Part shown: positions 15,518 to 24,741 of the stretch, one piece after another
Position numbering within the stretch: the first letter of the stretch is position 1
How the letters are laid out: the number at the start of each line of letters is the position of its first letter
Assembly: GCA_947642555.1 (NCBI GenBank)
Contig: CANRSX010000007.1
Coordinates: 62,001-126,000, forward strand
Length of the DNA stretch: 64,000 nucleotides
From: an uncultured Roseburia sp.
GTDB taxonomy: Bacteria > Bacillota > Clostridia > Lachnospirales > Lachnospiraceae
Direction: 5' to 3'
Notes under the pieces: generated by a model
Databases searched by the model: none
Told to the model about the DNA's origin: nothing
What the model saw: the letters and a program-made list of their open reading frames with translations, nothing else
Position numbers and translations under genes: made by a program

Positions 15518-17838
15518 AGAGTTATTTAAGTCTGATCCCCATTTCGGCGAAAACCCGAAGAAAGCAGAACCGCCTGACCTTAATCTGCATTGCCCTGGCC
15601 GTATTTCTGGTGACGTCCGTCTTCTCCCTGGCGGAGATCATGTCAAAGGGGGAAGAGGAGGCCATGATAAAAAAACACGGCACCCACCATATCGTATTAA
15701 GCGGGATATCCGGGGACCAGGCGGCCCGGATCGCGGAGCGAGGCGATGTGGATGTGATGGCATATTATCGCGCGGTCGGTGAGGAGGATTATGACAATTA
15801 CCGGATCGGTGACAGACGGGTCATTCTGTACGGAACTGAACAGACATATGTCGATGAAATTCGCGGCTATGAGACGGAGGGGAGCTATCCAGAGAGAGAC
15901 GGCGGGGTGATGCTGAATTCGGATGCGAAGGAGCGCCTGGGCATTAAGATCGGCGATACAGTGACCATCCATACGCCGGCAGGGGATTTCCCCTGTACCG
16001 TGAGCGGGTTCTGCGTGGATGAGATGGCGCGGGACAATGCGAAATATGACGGCGTCTGCGCATATATGAGCATCACGATGCTGAACGATATATGCGGAAT
16101 GACACACGATGAGAGCGGGATGGCGTATTACATCCGGTTTTGCGGGGATACAAAACTTTCAAAAGCGGTTGAGGAGATCCGGACGCAGTATATGCTCGCC
16201 GACGGGGAGATCAGCGAAAATCTCGCCACGGTCGGTATGTCCGGCGAAAGCAGCCGGGAGGATATCAGTCAGTTTTATTACCTGGCAGCGGCGGTATTTG
16301 TTCTCGTGGTGATTGCGGGGGTGCTGATGATTTCAGGCTGTATGAACAGTAATGTGTCCCAGCGGACGAGATTCTTCGGAATGATGCGCTGCATCGGCGC
16401 GAGCAGGGCGCAGATTATGCGTTTCGTGCGGCTGGAAGCGCTAAACTGGTGTAAGACGGCGATTCCGGCGGGGCTGGGACTGGGCCTTCTGTTTACCTGG
16501 GCCTTATGTGTGATTTTAAAAAACCTGGTCGGCGGTGAATTCAGCGAATTCCGGTTCCGGTTCAGTGCGGCAGGCATCCTGTGCGGTGCGGCGGTCGGTG
16601 TGGTCACCGTGCTGTTTGCCGCACACGCGCCGGCGAAGCGGGCGGCAGGCGTTTCGCCGATGGCTGCGGTATCGGGCAGCGGGGACGCAGGAAAGACGAT
16701 TTCTCATGCGGCAGATACCCGGGTATTTCATGTGGATACCGCGCTCGGTGTCTGGCACGCGGTATCGGCGAAGAAGAATCTGGTGCTGATGTCCCTGTCC
16801 TTTGCCTTTACCGTGACCCTGTTTTTATCCTTTTTTGCGATTCTTGATTTTGTGCGGCGGCTTCTTCCCTCCGCCAGCGATTTGAGCCCGGACTTCTCGA
16901 TTGCGGCAGCGGATAATACCAATTCGCTGGACCGGGGGATGAAGGAGGAGCTGGCCGCCCTGCCGGGAGTGGAGCATGTGTTCGGCTGCTCCTATGCGCT
17001 TGACACCGCGGCACAGATCAATGACAGCGCCGGCAGCGTGGATCTGGTGTCCTACGACGAGTATCTCTTTGACTGGAGCGCCGGCTCGGTGGTGAGCGGC
17101 GACCTTTCGGCGCTGGAAGGGGACTGCGACTACGCGCTGACGATTTTTAATGCGGACAGCCGCCTGGATGTGGGAGACCGGATCCGGATCGGCAGTGATG
17201 AACTTACAATTGCCGCTGTTGTATCGGAGGGGATCGGGACAGAAAGCCGCCCGTCGGTGGTCTGCACGGAGGAGACCTTCCGGCGCATCACGGGGGAGGA
17301 CCGCTATGTCATGCTGAATGTGCAGCTGGAAGAGGGAGCGGAGGAAAGCGTAGGCGATGCCGTTCTGGCGCTTGCGGGAGACAACGAGTGTACGGACCGG
17401 CGGGAGGAGAATCAGGACAGCAACGCCATGTTTTATGTATTCCGGCTGGGGGCCTACGGATTTTTGACGATTATCGCTCTGATTACCGTATTTAATATTG
17501 TAAACAGCATTTCCATGAGTGTGTCGGCGCGGATCCGGCAGTACGGTGCAATGCGTGCGGTTGGCATGAGCGTGCGGCAGATGACGAAGATGATTGCAGC
17601 TGAGGCCGCAACCTATGCGGTATGCGGACTTGCCATCGGATGCGTGGCAGGTCTGAGCATCCACCGGATCGCGACGAAGGTGCTGATCCTGGATCATTTT
17701 GGCGGGACGTGGCATATCCCGGTGGAAGCGCTTGTGATTGCCACAGCGATCGTGGTATTCTCCTGTGTTGCTGCCGTGTATGCCCCGGCAAAGCGGATCC
17801 GGGAAATGGCGGTGACCGAGACGATCGATGAATTGTAG
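15514..17838 (+). CDS. FtsX/MacB-type ABC transporter permease
   Basis: A 774-residue membrane protein with duplicated FtsX-like organisation. The first membrane segment (about residues 25-45) is followed by an extracellular domain, then a cluster of three segments (about 255-370), a second segment and extracellular domain (starting near 430), and a final three-segment cluster (about 645-760). Characteristic stretches include [19 protein letters not shown] and [20 protein letters not shown], the coupling motifs of this family. It works with the ATPase at 14834. Large outer domains fit a transporter that handles peptides or envelope material. The specificity is not visible. Confidence 0.92.
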   Translation: MKSYLSLIPISAKTRRKQNRLTLICIALAVFLVTSVFSLAEIMSKGEEEAMIKKHGTHHIVLSGISGDQAARIAERGDVDVMAYYRAVGEEDYDNYRIGDRRVILYGTEQTYVDEIRGYETEGSYPERDGGVMLNSDAKERLGIKIGDTVTIHTPAGDFPCTVSGFCVDEMARDNAKYDGVCAYMSITMLNDICGMTHDESGMAYYIRFCGDTKLSKAVEEIRTQYMLADGEISENLATVGMSGESSREDISQFYYLAAAVFVLVVIAGVLMISGCMNSNVSQRTRFFGMMRCIGASRAQIMRFVRLEALNWCKTAIPAGLGLGLLFTWALCVILKNLVGGEFSEFRFRFSAAGILCGAAVGVVTVLFAAHAPAKRAAGVSPMAAVSGSGDAGKTISHAADTRVFHVDTALGVWHAVSAKKNLVLMSLSFAFTVTLFLSFFAILDFVRRLLPSASDLSPDFSIAAADNTNSLDRGMKEELAALPGVEHVFGCSYALDTAAQINDSAGSVDLVSYDEYLFDWSAGSVVSGDLSALEGDCDYALTIFNADSRLDVGDRIRIGSDELTIAAVVSEGIGTESRPSVVCTEETFRRITGEDRYVMLNVQLEEGAEESVGDAVLALAGDNECTDRREENQDSNAMFYVFRLGAYGFLTIIALITVFNIVNSISMSVSARIRQYGAMRAVGMSVRQMTKMIAAEAATYAVCGLAIGCVAGLSIHRIATKVLILDHFGGTWHIPVEALVIATAIVVFSCVAAVYAPAKRIREMAVTETIDEL

Positions 17839-17853
17839 AGAATGGAGATAGCG

Positions 17854-18888
17854 ATGATACTGTTGTATATTTCCGGGATCGTATGCCTGACTCTTTTGGT
17901 TTCTTTTGCGGTGGTCATGCTCTGTGAACCGCGGACGCTGTGGAGCGGAGGACTGTTTGTGAGTGCCATGCTGTCGCTGAGCGTGACCGCGCTGTTTGCG
18001 CTGTATGCGGCCTCGGACTGGCTGGGCGGCCACGTCGCAGTCATTAGCCTGCTGATCTTTTTGGCGTTTCTGGCACTTGGCTGCGTCCTCCTGTTCCCCT
18101 TTGCCCTGACCGCGCTGTTTCTGATCGAGGGGATACGGGTAATCCGGCACGAGGGGATAAAGCCGGTGAATCTGCTGTCGGTTCTGTTTGCGCTTCTGTT
18201 TTTTGCCTGTGTGACCGTGTGGCCGGCTGTCGGAAATCCGGGGAAAACCACGGCGGGCAGGATCTGTTTTACCGTGGCCGCCTGTCTGGCTGTATACGGG
18301 CTGATGCTGCTGGCTGTGTACGCACTCTCCGCCGTGCTGAATCTGATCCATATAAAAAAGCGCCGGAATATGGATTATATTCTGGTGCTGGGCGCAGGGC
18401 TGGCCGGAAAGATGGTGACACCGCTACTGGCAGCGCGGATTGACAAGGGAATCGGGCTGCTGCGGCAGAATCCGGATGCGGTAATGATCCTCTCCGGCGG
18501 GCAGGGGCCGGGTGAGGAGGCGGCGGAATGCGAAGCGATGGCGGACTACGCGATGAAAAATGGCGTGAGGCCCGACCGTATTATCATGGAGCCGGAAGCC
18601 GCGTCTACCAGGGAGAACCTGCTGTTTTCCTACAGGCTGATGGAAAAGCGCCGGCCGTCCATCGCGATTGTCACGACGGATTACCATGTGTTTCGGGCGC
18701 TGATTCTCGCGAGGAAAGAGGGGATCCGGTGCGTGGGCTACGGCGCGAAGACCACCTGGTATTTTGCCCTGAACGCATTTCTGCGTGAATTTTCCGGGTA
18801 TCTGAGCCTGACATTTAAAGGTCATCTGCTGACAGCCCTCCTGCTGGCCGGGATCGTCTCAGCGTGGCAGTATTTCCTGATTTTATAA
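17854..18888 (+). CDS. YdcF family (DUF218) membrane protein
   Basis: The 344-residue protein has five or so N-terminal membrane segments (about residues 1-165), then a cytoplasmic DUF218/YdcF domain (about 172-315) with DYILVLGAGL, ILSGGQGPGEEAAECEAMADYA, the ASTRENLLFS motif and IVTTDYHVFRALILARK, and a last membrane segment. The family is linked to envelope metabolism (SanA/ElyC/YdcF), but the chemistry is uncertain. I prefer the ATG at 17854 with GGAG 6 bases upstream; the in-frame ATG at 17842 has little ribosome signal. It lies 15 bases after the exporter permease, so it is probably in that operon. Confidence 0.88.
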   Translation: MILLYISGIVCLTLLVSFAVVMLCEPRTLWSGGLFVSAMLSLSVTALFALYAASDWLGGHVAVISLLIFLAFLALGCVLLFPFALTALFLIEGIRVIRHEGIKPVNLLSVLFALLFFACVTVWPAVGNPGKTTAGRICFTVAACLAVYGLMLLAVYALSAVLNLIHIKKRRNMDYILVLGAGLAGKMVTPLLAARIDKGIGLLRQNPDAVMILSGGQGPGEEAAECEAMADYAMKNGVRPDRIIMEPEAASTRENLLFSYRLMEKRRPSIAIVTTDYHVFRALILARKEGIRCVGYGAKTTWYFALNAFLREFSGYLSLTFKGHLLTALLLAGIVSAWQYFLIL

Positions 18889-18904
18889 TCTTTGCAATCT
18901 CCTG

Positions 18905-18932
18905 TTGTAAAAAAATTAAAAAATGATATAAT
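18905..18932 (+). promoter_or_regulatory. Promoter of the ATPase-topB transcript
   Basis: TTGTAA (18905-18910) and a perfect TATAAT (18927-18932) with a 16-base, very AT-rich spacer. Confidence 0.75.
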
Positions 18933-18999
18933 TATTTTAAAATCTGTGTTTCGGTTTCTCAGATGCCGGAACACAGGCACGTTCGGGGGAGATGCAGGG

Positions 19000-20364
19000 A
19001 TGGTTGTGAAATCACAGATTGTAAAGGAGCTTGAGAAGGAATACGCACAGACGGGCAATCAGATTTATGTTCTGTACGGGCGGGCGGACTCCGAGAAGGA
19101 GCTTTTGCTGCGCGCCTTTCTTCAGAAGAAGAAGTATTTTTATTATCGAGCGAGGCAGGTGTCGGAGGACGAGCAGCGCAGGCAGATGGGGCAGGAGATT
19201 GCGGCGCAGTATGAGGTGCATCTGCAGAAGTATACCTATGAGGAATATTTTAACCGGGTCAAAAGCGGGGATCCGTCGAAGCTGGTCGTGGTCATCGACG
19301 AGTTTCAGTATATTGTGAAGCGGGATCCCGGCTTTTTTGAAGCGCTCTTAAAGCTTCGGGCGAAGCGGCTTTATCCGGGGCCTGTGATGATCCTGCTGTG
19401 CAGCTCTGCGGTAGCCTGGGTGGAGCGGGAGCTTACCGACTGTATTGGGGAGGCGGCCCAGAAAAAGATCGCGCGCCGGATCAAGCTCTCCAATCTGAAT
19501 TTCCTTGAAGTGGTGCGCGCGCTGCCGGAGTACCCGGTTGCCGAGTGCATCAAGGTCTACGGGATCATCGGCGGGGTGCCGGGGTACATCAACCGGTGGA
19601 ACGCGAAGGCGGATATCCGCACGAACATCTGCCGGCAGATCTTATCCCCCAACGGATACCTGTACGGGGCGGCGGAGGAGCTGATCGGGGCGAGCCTCCG
19701 GGAGCTTTCCGTGTATGAGACGATCCTGGCGCAGATTGCGCAGGGACACGATAAGTTAAATGATCTTTTTCTGCAGACCGGATTTTCGCGGGCGAAGATC
19801 AGCGTCTATATGAAAAACCTGGCGGCCTTTGACATCGTCCAGAAGGTGGTCTCGTTCGAGACCGGAGGATGGGAGAATGCGAAGAAGGGGATTTACCGGA
19901 TCCGGGATAATTATGTGAATTTCTGGTTCCATTTCATTTGTCTACACTTGTCGAAGCTGTACCTGCTCCCCGCGGAGGAATTTTATGACCGCTATATCGC
20001 GCCGGGGCTGGATACCTATTTAAACCGTTATTTTACCGAGGTCTGCATGGAGTACTTAGGGCTTCTGGGGCTGGTGGGAAAGCTGCCGCTTCAGATCGCG
20101 AAGATGGGGACCTGGGTCGGAAAGGAGGGCAATATCGACATCATTGCCCAGAATCCGATCCGGCAGAATATGGTCGGCCTCTGTAACTGGGAGAAGCCGC
20201 TGCTCACGATGGAGATGTGCGAGGAGCTCTTTGCCAGTATGCAGAAGGCAAGAATTAAAGCGGAATATTATTTTCTGTTTTCCGCGAAGGGCTTTGATCC
20301 CTCGGTGAAGGAGATGGCAGAGAAGGATCCGCGTTTTATTCTGGTGGATATGAATGAGTTATAA
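19000..20364 (+). CDS. DUF234-type ATPase with degenerate catalytic motifs
   Basis: This 454-residue protein has the layout of archaeal-type ATPases: an ATPase domain (about residues 1-215), a helical and winged-helix middle (about 250-330) and a C-terminal DUF234 nuclease-like domain (about 340-454). The Walker B LVVVIDEFQYIV is present, but Walker A reads GRADSEKE (27-34), where the Gly and Ser/Thr around the Lys are replaced by Glu. In the C-terminal domain IDIIA is kept, yet the following ExK site is LCN (near 394). Both active sites therefore look eroded. The start at 19000 follows GCAGGG. topB follows 23 bases later. Confidence 0.8.
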   Translation: MVVKSQIVKELEKEYAQTGNQIYVLYGRADSEKELLLRAFLQKKKYFYYRARQVSEDEQRRQMGQEIAAQYEVHLQKYTYEEYFNRVKSGDPSKLVVVIDEFQYIVKRDPGFFEALLKLRAKRLYPGPVMILLCSSAVAWVERELTDCIGEAAQKKIARRIKLSNLNFLEVVRALPEYPVAECIKVYGIIGGVPGYINRWNAKADIRTNICRQILSPNGYLYGAAEELIGASLRELSVYETILAQIAQGHDKLNDLFLQTGFSRAKISVYMKNLAAFDIVQKVVSFETGGWENAKKGIYRIRDNYVNFWFHFICLHLSKLYLLPAEEFYDRYIAPGLDTYLNRYFTEVCMEYLGLLGLVGKLPLQIAKMGTWVGKEGNIDIIAQNPIRQNMVGLCNWEKPLLTMEMCEELFASMQKARIKAEYYFLFSAKGFDPSVKEMAEKDPRFILVDMNEL

Positions 20365-20387
20365 ATGATACAGATGTGGAGGAAAAT

Positions 20388-23300
20388 TTGGCAAAGTCAT
20401 TGATTATCACGGAGAAGCCGAGCGTGGCGCAGGAGTTTGCAAAGATTCTCGGCGTGTCCGGACGGCGTGACGGTTACATAGAAAACGATACCTATGTGAT
20501 CACCTGGTGTGTGGGACACCTGGTGGAGATGGTGTATCCGGAAGAATATGATGCGCGGTATAAAAGGTGGAGACTGGAGGATCTGCCTTTTTTGCCGGAG
20601 GAGTATAAATATCATGTGATTCCTTCGGTGAGCCGGCAGTATGACGTGGTGCACAGGATGCTGCAGAGGGAGGACATCGACACGGTCTACTGGGCGGGGG
20701 ATGCCGGAAAGGAAGGACAGACGATCGAAGAGAACATCCGCAGGTTCGGCGGCGTGCGGACGGGCATGCGGGAGCTTCGGGTGTGGATCGATTCCCAGAC
20801 AGAGGAGGAGATTCTGCGCGGGATCCGGGAGGCGAAGGATATGTCGGAGTACGACAACCTGGCAAAATCCGGCACCATGCGCACGATTGAGGATTATGCG
20901 ATGGGCATCAATTTTTCCCGCGTGATGTCCGTCCGGTACGGACGGCTGTTAAACGACGCCGCGGGGACGAAGAGCTACACGGCGATTGCGGTCGGGCGTG
21001 TGATGACCTGCGTGCTCGGCATGGTGGTGATTCGGGAGCGGGAGATCCGGAATTTTACGGAGACGCCCTTTTACCGGGTGGTGGGGGGATTCCTGCCGGA
21101 GGGTGCCGACAGGGAGGTCTCCGTGATGCAGCCGGGGGAAGCAGCCAGCACCCCGCTGGCGGGGAGCATCGTCGCGGAGTGGAAGGCGGTGTCCGGTTCG
21201 AAGTATTACGAATCCCCTCTTTTATATAAGGAAAACGGATTTAAAAAGCAGGAGAGCGCGAATGCGCTGATCGAAGAGTTAAACGGGCGGCCCGCGGTCG
21301 TGGAGGTCGTGGAGCGCAGCGTGCAGAAGAAGCGGGCGCCGCTGCTGTTTAACCTTGCGGAGCTTCAGGCGGAATGCGCAAAGCGCTTTAAGATCAGCCC
21401 GGATGAGACCCTGGCGGCGGCACAGGAGCTCTATGAGAAAAAGCTGACGACCTATCCCAGGACGGATGCGCGAGTGCTGTCTACAGCTGTCGCAAAGGAG
21501 GTCGGAAAAAATATCAGCCGTCTGAAGAGCTATGAGCCGGTGGCCGGCTTTGCCCAGAGGATTATGCAGGAAGGGAAGTATAAGCAGATCGCCCGCACAC
21601 AGTATACGGACGACGCGAAGGTCACGGATCACTATGCGATCATCCCGACCGGCCAGCTGTCGGAGCTCTCCGCCTTAAATGCCTTACAGCGCAGGATTTA
21701 CGATCTGATTGTCCGACGGTTTTTAAGCATTTTTTATCCGCCGGCGGAGTATGATCATGTACGGCTGACGGTGGCCGTGGCGGGGGAGAAGCTGTTTTCC
21801 TCCGCGAAGGCGCTAAAATCGCCCGGATACTTAGAGATTGCGGGACTGCCGCGCCGTGCGGGCGAGGACGGCGGTGTGACGCCGGAAACCGCTGGCTCCG
21901 AGAAGCGGGGATCGGCAGAGCTGCGCGGATCCAAAGATCAGGAGGGCGGCGAAGGGGAGTCAGAAATCCGAAAGGACGGCGACGGGAGTTCCGAGTCGGA
22001 AAACGCGGCGCTCCTGCGGTACGCGGAGCGTCTGCATAAGGGCGACGCGCTGAGTGTGTGCGGCTATGAGATCCGGGAGGGAAAGACCTCCCCGCCGAAA
22101 CGCTACACCTCCGGCTCGATGGTGCTGGCGATGGAAAACGCCGGCCAGCTGATCGAGGAGGAGGAGCTGCGGGAGCAGATCAAAGGCTCCGGGATCGGCA
22201 CGTCCGCGACCCGCGCGGAGATCATCAAAAAACTGATCCGCATCGGCTATCTGCATCTGAATAAAAAGACGCAGGTGCTGACCCCGGAGGCGCTTGGCGA
22301 GATGATCTTTGAGGTGGTGTCCATGACGGTTCCGGCGCTCTTAAATCCAAAGATGACGGCTTCCTGGGAAAAGGGGCTCGACGGAATCACGCGCGGAACC
22401 GTGGTCATGGAGGATTACCGGGAAAAGCTCGAGGCCTTCATCCGAAAGGAAACCGTCGCCATGATCGATCAGGATTTAAGCGGCGAGGTGGCGGCACGGA
22501 TCCGTCCGTTTGTTGGGAAGGGAGCCAAAGGGATCGCCGCAAAGCATCCGATTGACGCGGTCTGTCCGCTCTGCGGGGGCGGCATGGAGACGACGCCCTT
22601 CGGCTACGGGTGCAGCAATTATAAGCGGGACGGCAGCGGCTGCCGGTTTTCGATCGGCCAGATCGCGGGACGTGATCTGAGCGAGGAGGAGGCGGCGGCC
22701 CTGCTGCGGGAAGGCCGCACGGAGGTCTTAAACGGCTTTGTCTCGAAGGCGAAAAAAAAGTTCTCCGCAGCCCTCTGTCTTCAGAAGAATGAGGATGGAA
22801 AAGTTAATATTGGATTTGATTTTTCGCAAAATGAGCCGGAGATCCTGGAGGGTGTCAGCTGCCCGGCCTGCGGGGAGCCGATGGTACACACGGCGTACGG
22901 ATACAGCTGCCAGAAGCGGGGAAACGAGCCGGGAGCCTGTTATTTCTCGATCGGGAAGATCGCGGGAAAGGAGTTAAACGCCGCGCAGGTGACCGCGCTG
23001 CTGACGGAGGGACGCACGGCGACGATCCGCGGCTTTTCCTCGAAAAACGGAAAGAAGTTTGACGCCTGCCTGGCCCTGGAGACGGATGAGACGGGAAAAA
23101 AGAACGTGACCTTTGACTTTGAGCACGTGGAGGCAAAGAAGATAAAGGATGTCAGCTGCCCGGTCTGCGGCGGGGACATCGTAAAGACGCCGTTCGGCTA
23201 CGGCTGCGCTAACTATGTGAAGGACGACCCGGAAAGCTGCCGGTTTTCCATCGGAAAGATCGCGGAAAAATCACTGACGGAGACAAATGTAAAAGAACTG

Positions 23301-24560
23301 CTGCGGGACGGGCGAACCTCGACCATGCGGGGATTTTCGTCGAAGAACGGGAAAAAATTTGACGCGCGGATCGTCTTAAGCCGTGATGAAGCGGGAAAGG
23401 TGACGGGGTTAAAGTTTGACTTTACGGATCTTGAGGCGAAGAAGATAAAGGACGTGGCCTGTCCGGTCTGCGGCGGAGATATCGTAAAGACGCCGTTTGG
23501 ATTCGGCTGCGCGAACTATGCGAAGGATAACCCAGAGAGCTGCCGGTTTTCGATCGGAAAGATCGCGGGCGTCACGTTAAAGGAGGCGCAGGTGAAGGAA
23601 CTTTTACTCCGCAAAAAGACGGAACCGATCGACGGCTTTGTGGCGAAGACGGGCATGATGTTTTCCGCGCCGCTTAAGCTGACCGAAGACGGCCAGGTGG
23701 TCTTTGATTTCCCGGAGCGGCCGAAGCCGGAGGAGACCACAGTGAGCTGTCCGAAGTGCGGGGAGAAGCTGATGCGGAGCCAGTGGCAGTATGAATGTAA
23801 ATGTGGATTTAAGATATTTCACACAGTGGCGAAGGTTCCGCTTTCCGAGGAGATCATGCGGGAGCTGTTTGCGGCCGGACGGACGAAGGAACGCGTCGGG
23901 GGATTCACCTCAAAGGCCGGAAATCCGTTTGAGGCGTACCTTGTCTTTGACGGGGAGAAGATCTCGTTTGAATTCGACCGGCCGGAGAGGAAGGAGGCAG
24001 TGAGCATCATGACAGAGGAGAAGGGCAGCGTGAAGATCCGCAGCCTGACGGAGGATGAGATCAGCGCCGGGCTGTTTGCGGAGTTTCGCCGCCGCCAGGT
24101 GGTAAACGACTGCTGGCGGAGAGCGGAGGACGGGAGCTGGACGATCCGTCCCGACCCGTTTACCGACGACTGGAGCGAGGAGGATTATGCGTATCTGGTC
24201 ACCTGTCTGCGGCATACAGTCGCTTCCGGCGGCGTGGTGTTCGGCGCGTTTGTGGGAGGGAAGCTGAAAGGCTTTGCCTCCGTAGAGGCGGACCGGTTCG
24301 GAAGCGAAGGGCAGTATATGGATCTGACCTCGCTGCACGTCTCGGAGGAGCTGCGCAGAAGCGGCATCGGAAAGCGGCTGTTTTTGCTGGCGGCGGATCA
24401 GGCGAGGGAGCGCGGCGCCGGGAAGCTCTATATTTCCGCGCACTCCGCGGCGGAGACGCAGGCGTTTTACCGCTCGCTCGGCTGCGTGGACGCAGAGGAA
24501 TACAAAAAAGAGCACGTGGAGGCAGAGCCCTATGACTGCCAGCTGGAGTACCGCGTGTAA
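20388..24560 (+). CDS. topB: DNA topoisomerase III with five C-terminal modules and a fused GNAT domain
   Basis: TopB relaxes and decatenates DNA by single-strand passage. The TTG at 20388 follows GGAGG by 5 bases and gives the usual start MAKSLIITEKPSVAQEFAKIL (1390 residues). The TOPRIM domain contains VYWAGDAGKEGQTIEENI. The active-site Tyr is in LTTYPRTDAR near 355. A polar insert (about 488-545) interrupts the core. From residue 726 five modules follow (Cys pairs at 726, 825, 924, 1025, 1121), each with CPxCG plus a conserved FSIGKIAG...GF.SK.GKKF unit; modules 3 and 4 are nearly identical. Residues 1214-1390 form a GNAT acetyltransferase (RRSGIGKRLFLL). Normal family members are about 700 residues. 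Confidence 0.93.
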   Translation: MAKSLIITEKPSVAQEFAKILGVSGRRDGYIENDTYVITWCVGHLVEMVYPEEYDARYKRWRLEDLPFLPEEYKYHVIPSVSRQYDVVHRMLQREDIDTVYWAGDAGKEGQTIEENIRRFGGVRTGMRELRVWIDSQTEEEILRGIREAKDMSEYDNLAKSGTMRTIEDYAMGINFSRVMSVRYGRLLNDAAGTKSYTAIAVGRVMTCVLGMVVIREREIRNFTETPFYRVVGGFLPEGADREVSVMQPGEAASTPLAGSIVAEWKAVSGSKYYESPLLYKENGFKKQESANALIEELNGRPAVVEVVERSVQKKRAPLLFNLAELQAECAKRFKISPDETLAAAQELYEKKLTTYPRTDARVLSTAVAKEVGKNISRLKSYEPVAGFAQRIMQEGKYKQIARTQYTDDAKVTDHYAIIPTGQLSELSALNALQRRIYDLIVRRFLSIFYPPAEYDHVRLTVAVAGEKLFSSAKALKSPGYLEIAGLPRRAGEDGGVTPETAGSEKRGSAELRGSKDQEGGEGESEIRKDGDGSSESENAALLRYAERLHKGDALSVCGYEIREGKTSPPKRYTSGSMVLAMENAGQLIEEEELREQIKGSGIGTSATRAEIIKKLIRIGYLHLNKKTQVLTPEALGEMIFEVVSMTVPALLNPKMTASWEKGLDGITRGTVVMEDYREKLEAFIRKETVAMIDQDLSGEVAARIRPFVGKGAKGIAAKHPIDAVCPLCGGGMETTPFGYGCSNYKRDGSGCRFSIGQIAGRDLSEEEAAALLREGRTEVLNGFVSKAKKKFSAALCLQKNEDGKVNIGFDFSQNEPEILEGVSCPACGEPMVHTAYGYSCQKRGNEPGACYFSIGKIAGKELNAAQVTALLTEGRTATIRGFSSKNGKKFDACLALETDETGKKNVTFDFEHVEAKKIKDVSCPVCGGDIVKTPFGYGCANYVKDDPESCRFSIGKIAEKSLTETNVKELLRDGRTSTMRGFSSKNGKKFDARIVLSRDEAGKVTGLKFDFTDLEAKKIKDVACPVCGGDIVKTPFGFGCANYAKDNPESCRFSIGKIAGVTLKEAQVKELLLRKKTEPIDGFVAKTGMMFSAPLKLTEDGQVVFDFPERPKPEETTVSCPKCGEKLMRSQWQYECKCGFKIFHTVAKVPLSEEIMRELFAAGRTKERVGGFTSKAGNPFEAYLVFDGEKISFEFDRPERKEAVSIMTEEKGSVKIRSLTEDEISAGLFAEFRRRQVVNDCWRRAEDGSWTIRPDPFTDDWSEEDYAYLVTCLRHTVASGGVVFGAFVGGKLKGFASVEADRFGSEGQYMDLTSLHVSEELRRSGIGKRLFLLAADQARERGAGKLYISAHSAAETQAFYRSLGCVDAEEYKKEHVEAEPYDCQLEYRV
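22563..23985 (+). repeat. Five tandem topoisomerase C-terminal repeat modules
   Basis: Modules begin at 22563, 22860, 23157, 23460 and 23748, so the periods are 297, 297, 303 and 288 bases. Modules 3 and 4 are close to identical at the DNA level through the Cys-rich part, which indicates recent duplication. Module 5 is the most diverged and ends without the second Cys pair spacing of the others. Confidence 0.88.
24015..24032 (+). promoter_or_regulatory. Internal Shine-Dalgarno and GTG at the start of the GNAT domain
   Basis: GAGGAGAAGG (24015-24024) lies 5 bases before an in-frame GTG (24030) that would begin MKIRSLTEDE, a natural start for a stand-alone GNAT protein. A second SD-like AAGGAGG is at 23991-23997. 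Both lie inside the topB frame. Confidence 0.55.
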
Positions 24561-24660
24561 GCAGCGCCGGACGCTTCCCGTGCCGGCAGCGCCGGACGCT
24601 TCCCGTGCCAGCAGCGCCGGGCGCTTCCCGTGCCGGCAGCGCCGGACGCTTCTCGTTCCG
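24561..24660 (+). repeat. 25-bp tandem repeat, four copies
   Basis: Four 25-bp units begin at the base after the topB stop (24561, 24586, 24611, 24636). Units 1 to 3 differ by one or two bases and unit 4 by slightly more. Across each junction GCCGGC and GCCGG pair, so the array can fold into serial hairpins. Confidence 0.92.
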
Positions 24661-24741
24661 GCGGGCATGGCCGGGCCGTCCGGCTGAAGGATGACATCGT
24701 ATCAGCATAACCGCACAAGGGTGCGGAGAAAAGAGGGAGAC

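Noticed and set aside
16825-18351. 508-residue minus-strand open frame
   Set aside because: It lies opposite the ABC permease and YdcF genes, whose families are clear, and its sequence is low-complexity His/Gln/Arg-rich as expected of an antisense shadow.
24009-24560. Separate GNAT gene instead of a fusion
   Set aside because: The topB frame has no stop before it, so the fusion is annotated; an internal start is reported as a possibility.
24561-24660. CRISPR-like array
   Set aside because: The units are directly adjacent with no unique spacers, and no cas genes are nearby.
23910-24718. Minus-strand frames with repeated RPALLAREASGAAG-like peptides
   Set aside because: They translate the 25-bp tandem repeat and the antisense of the GNAT domain.
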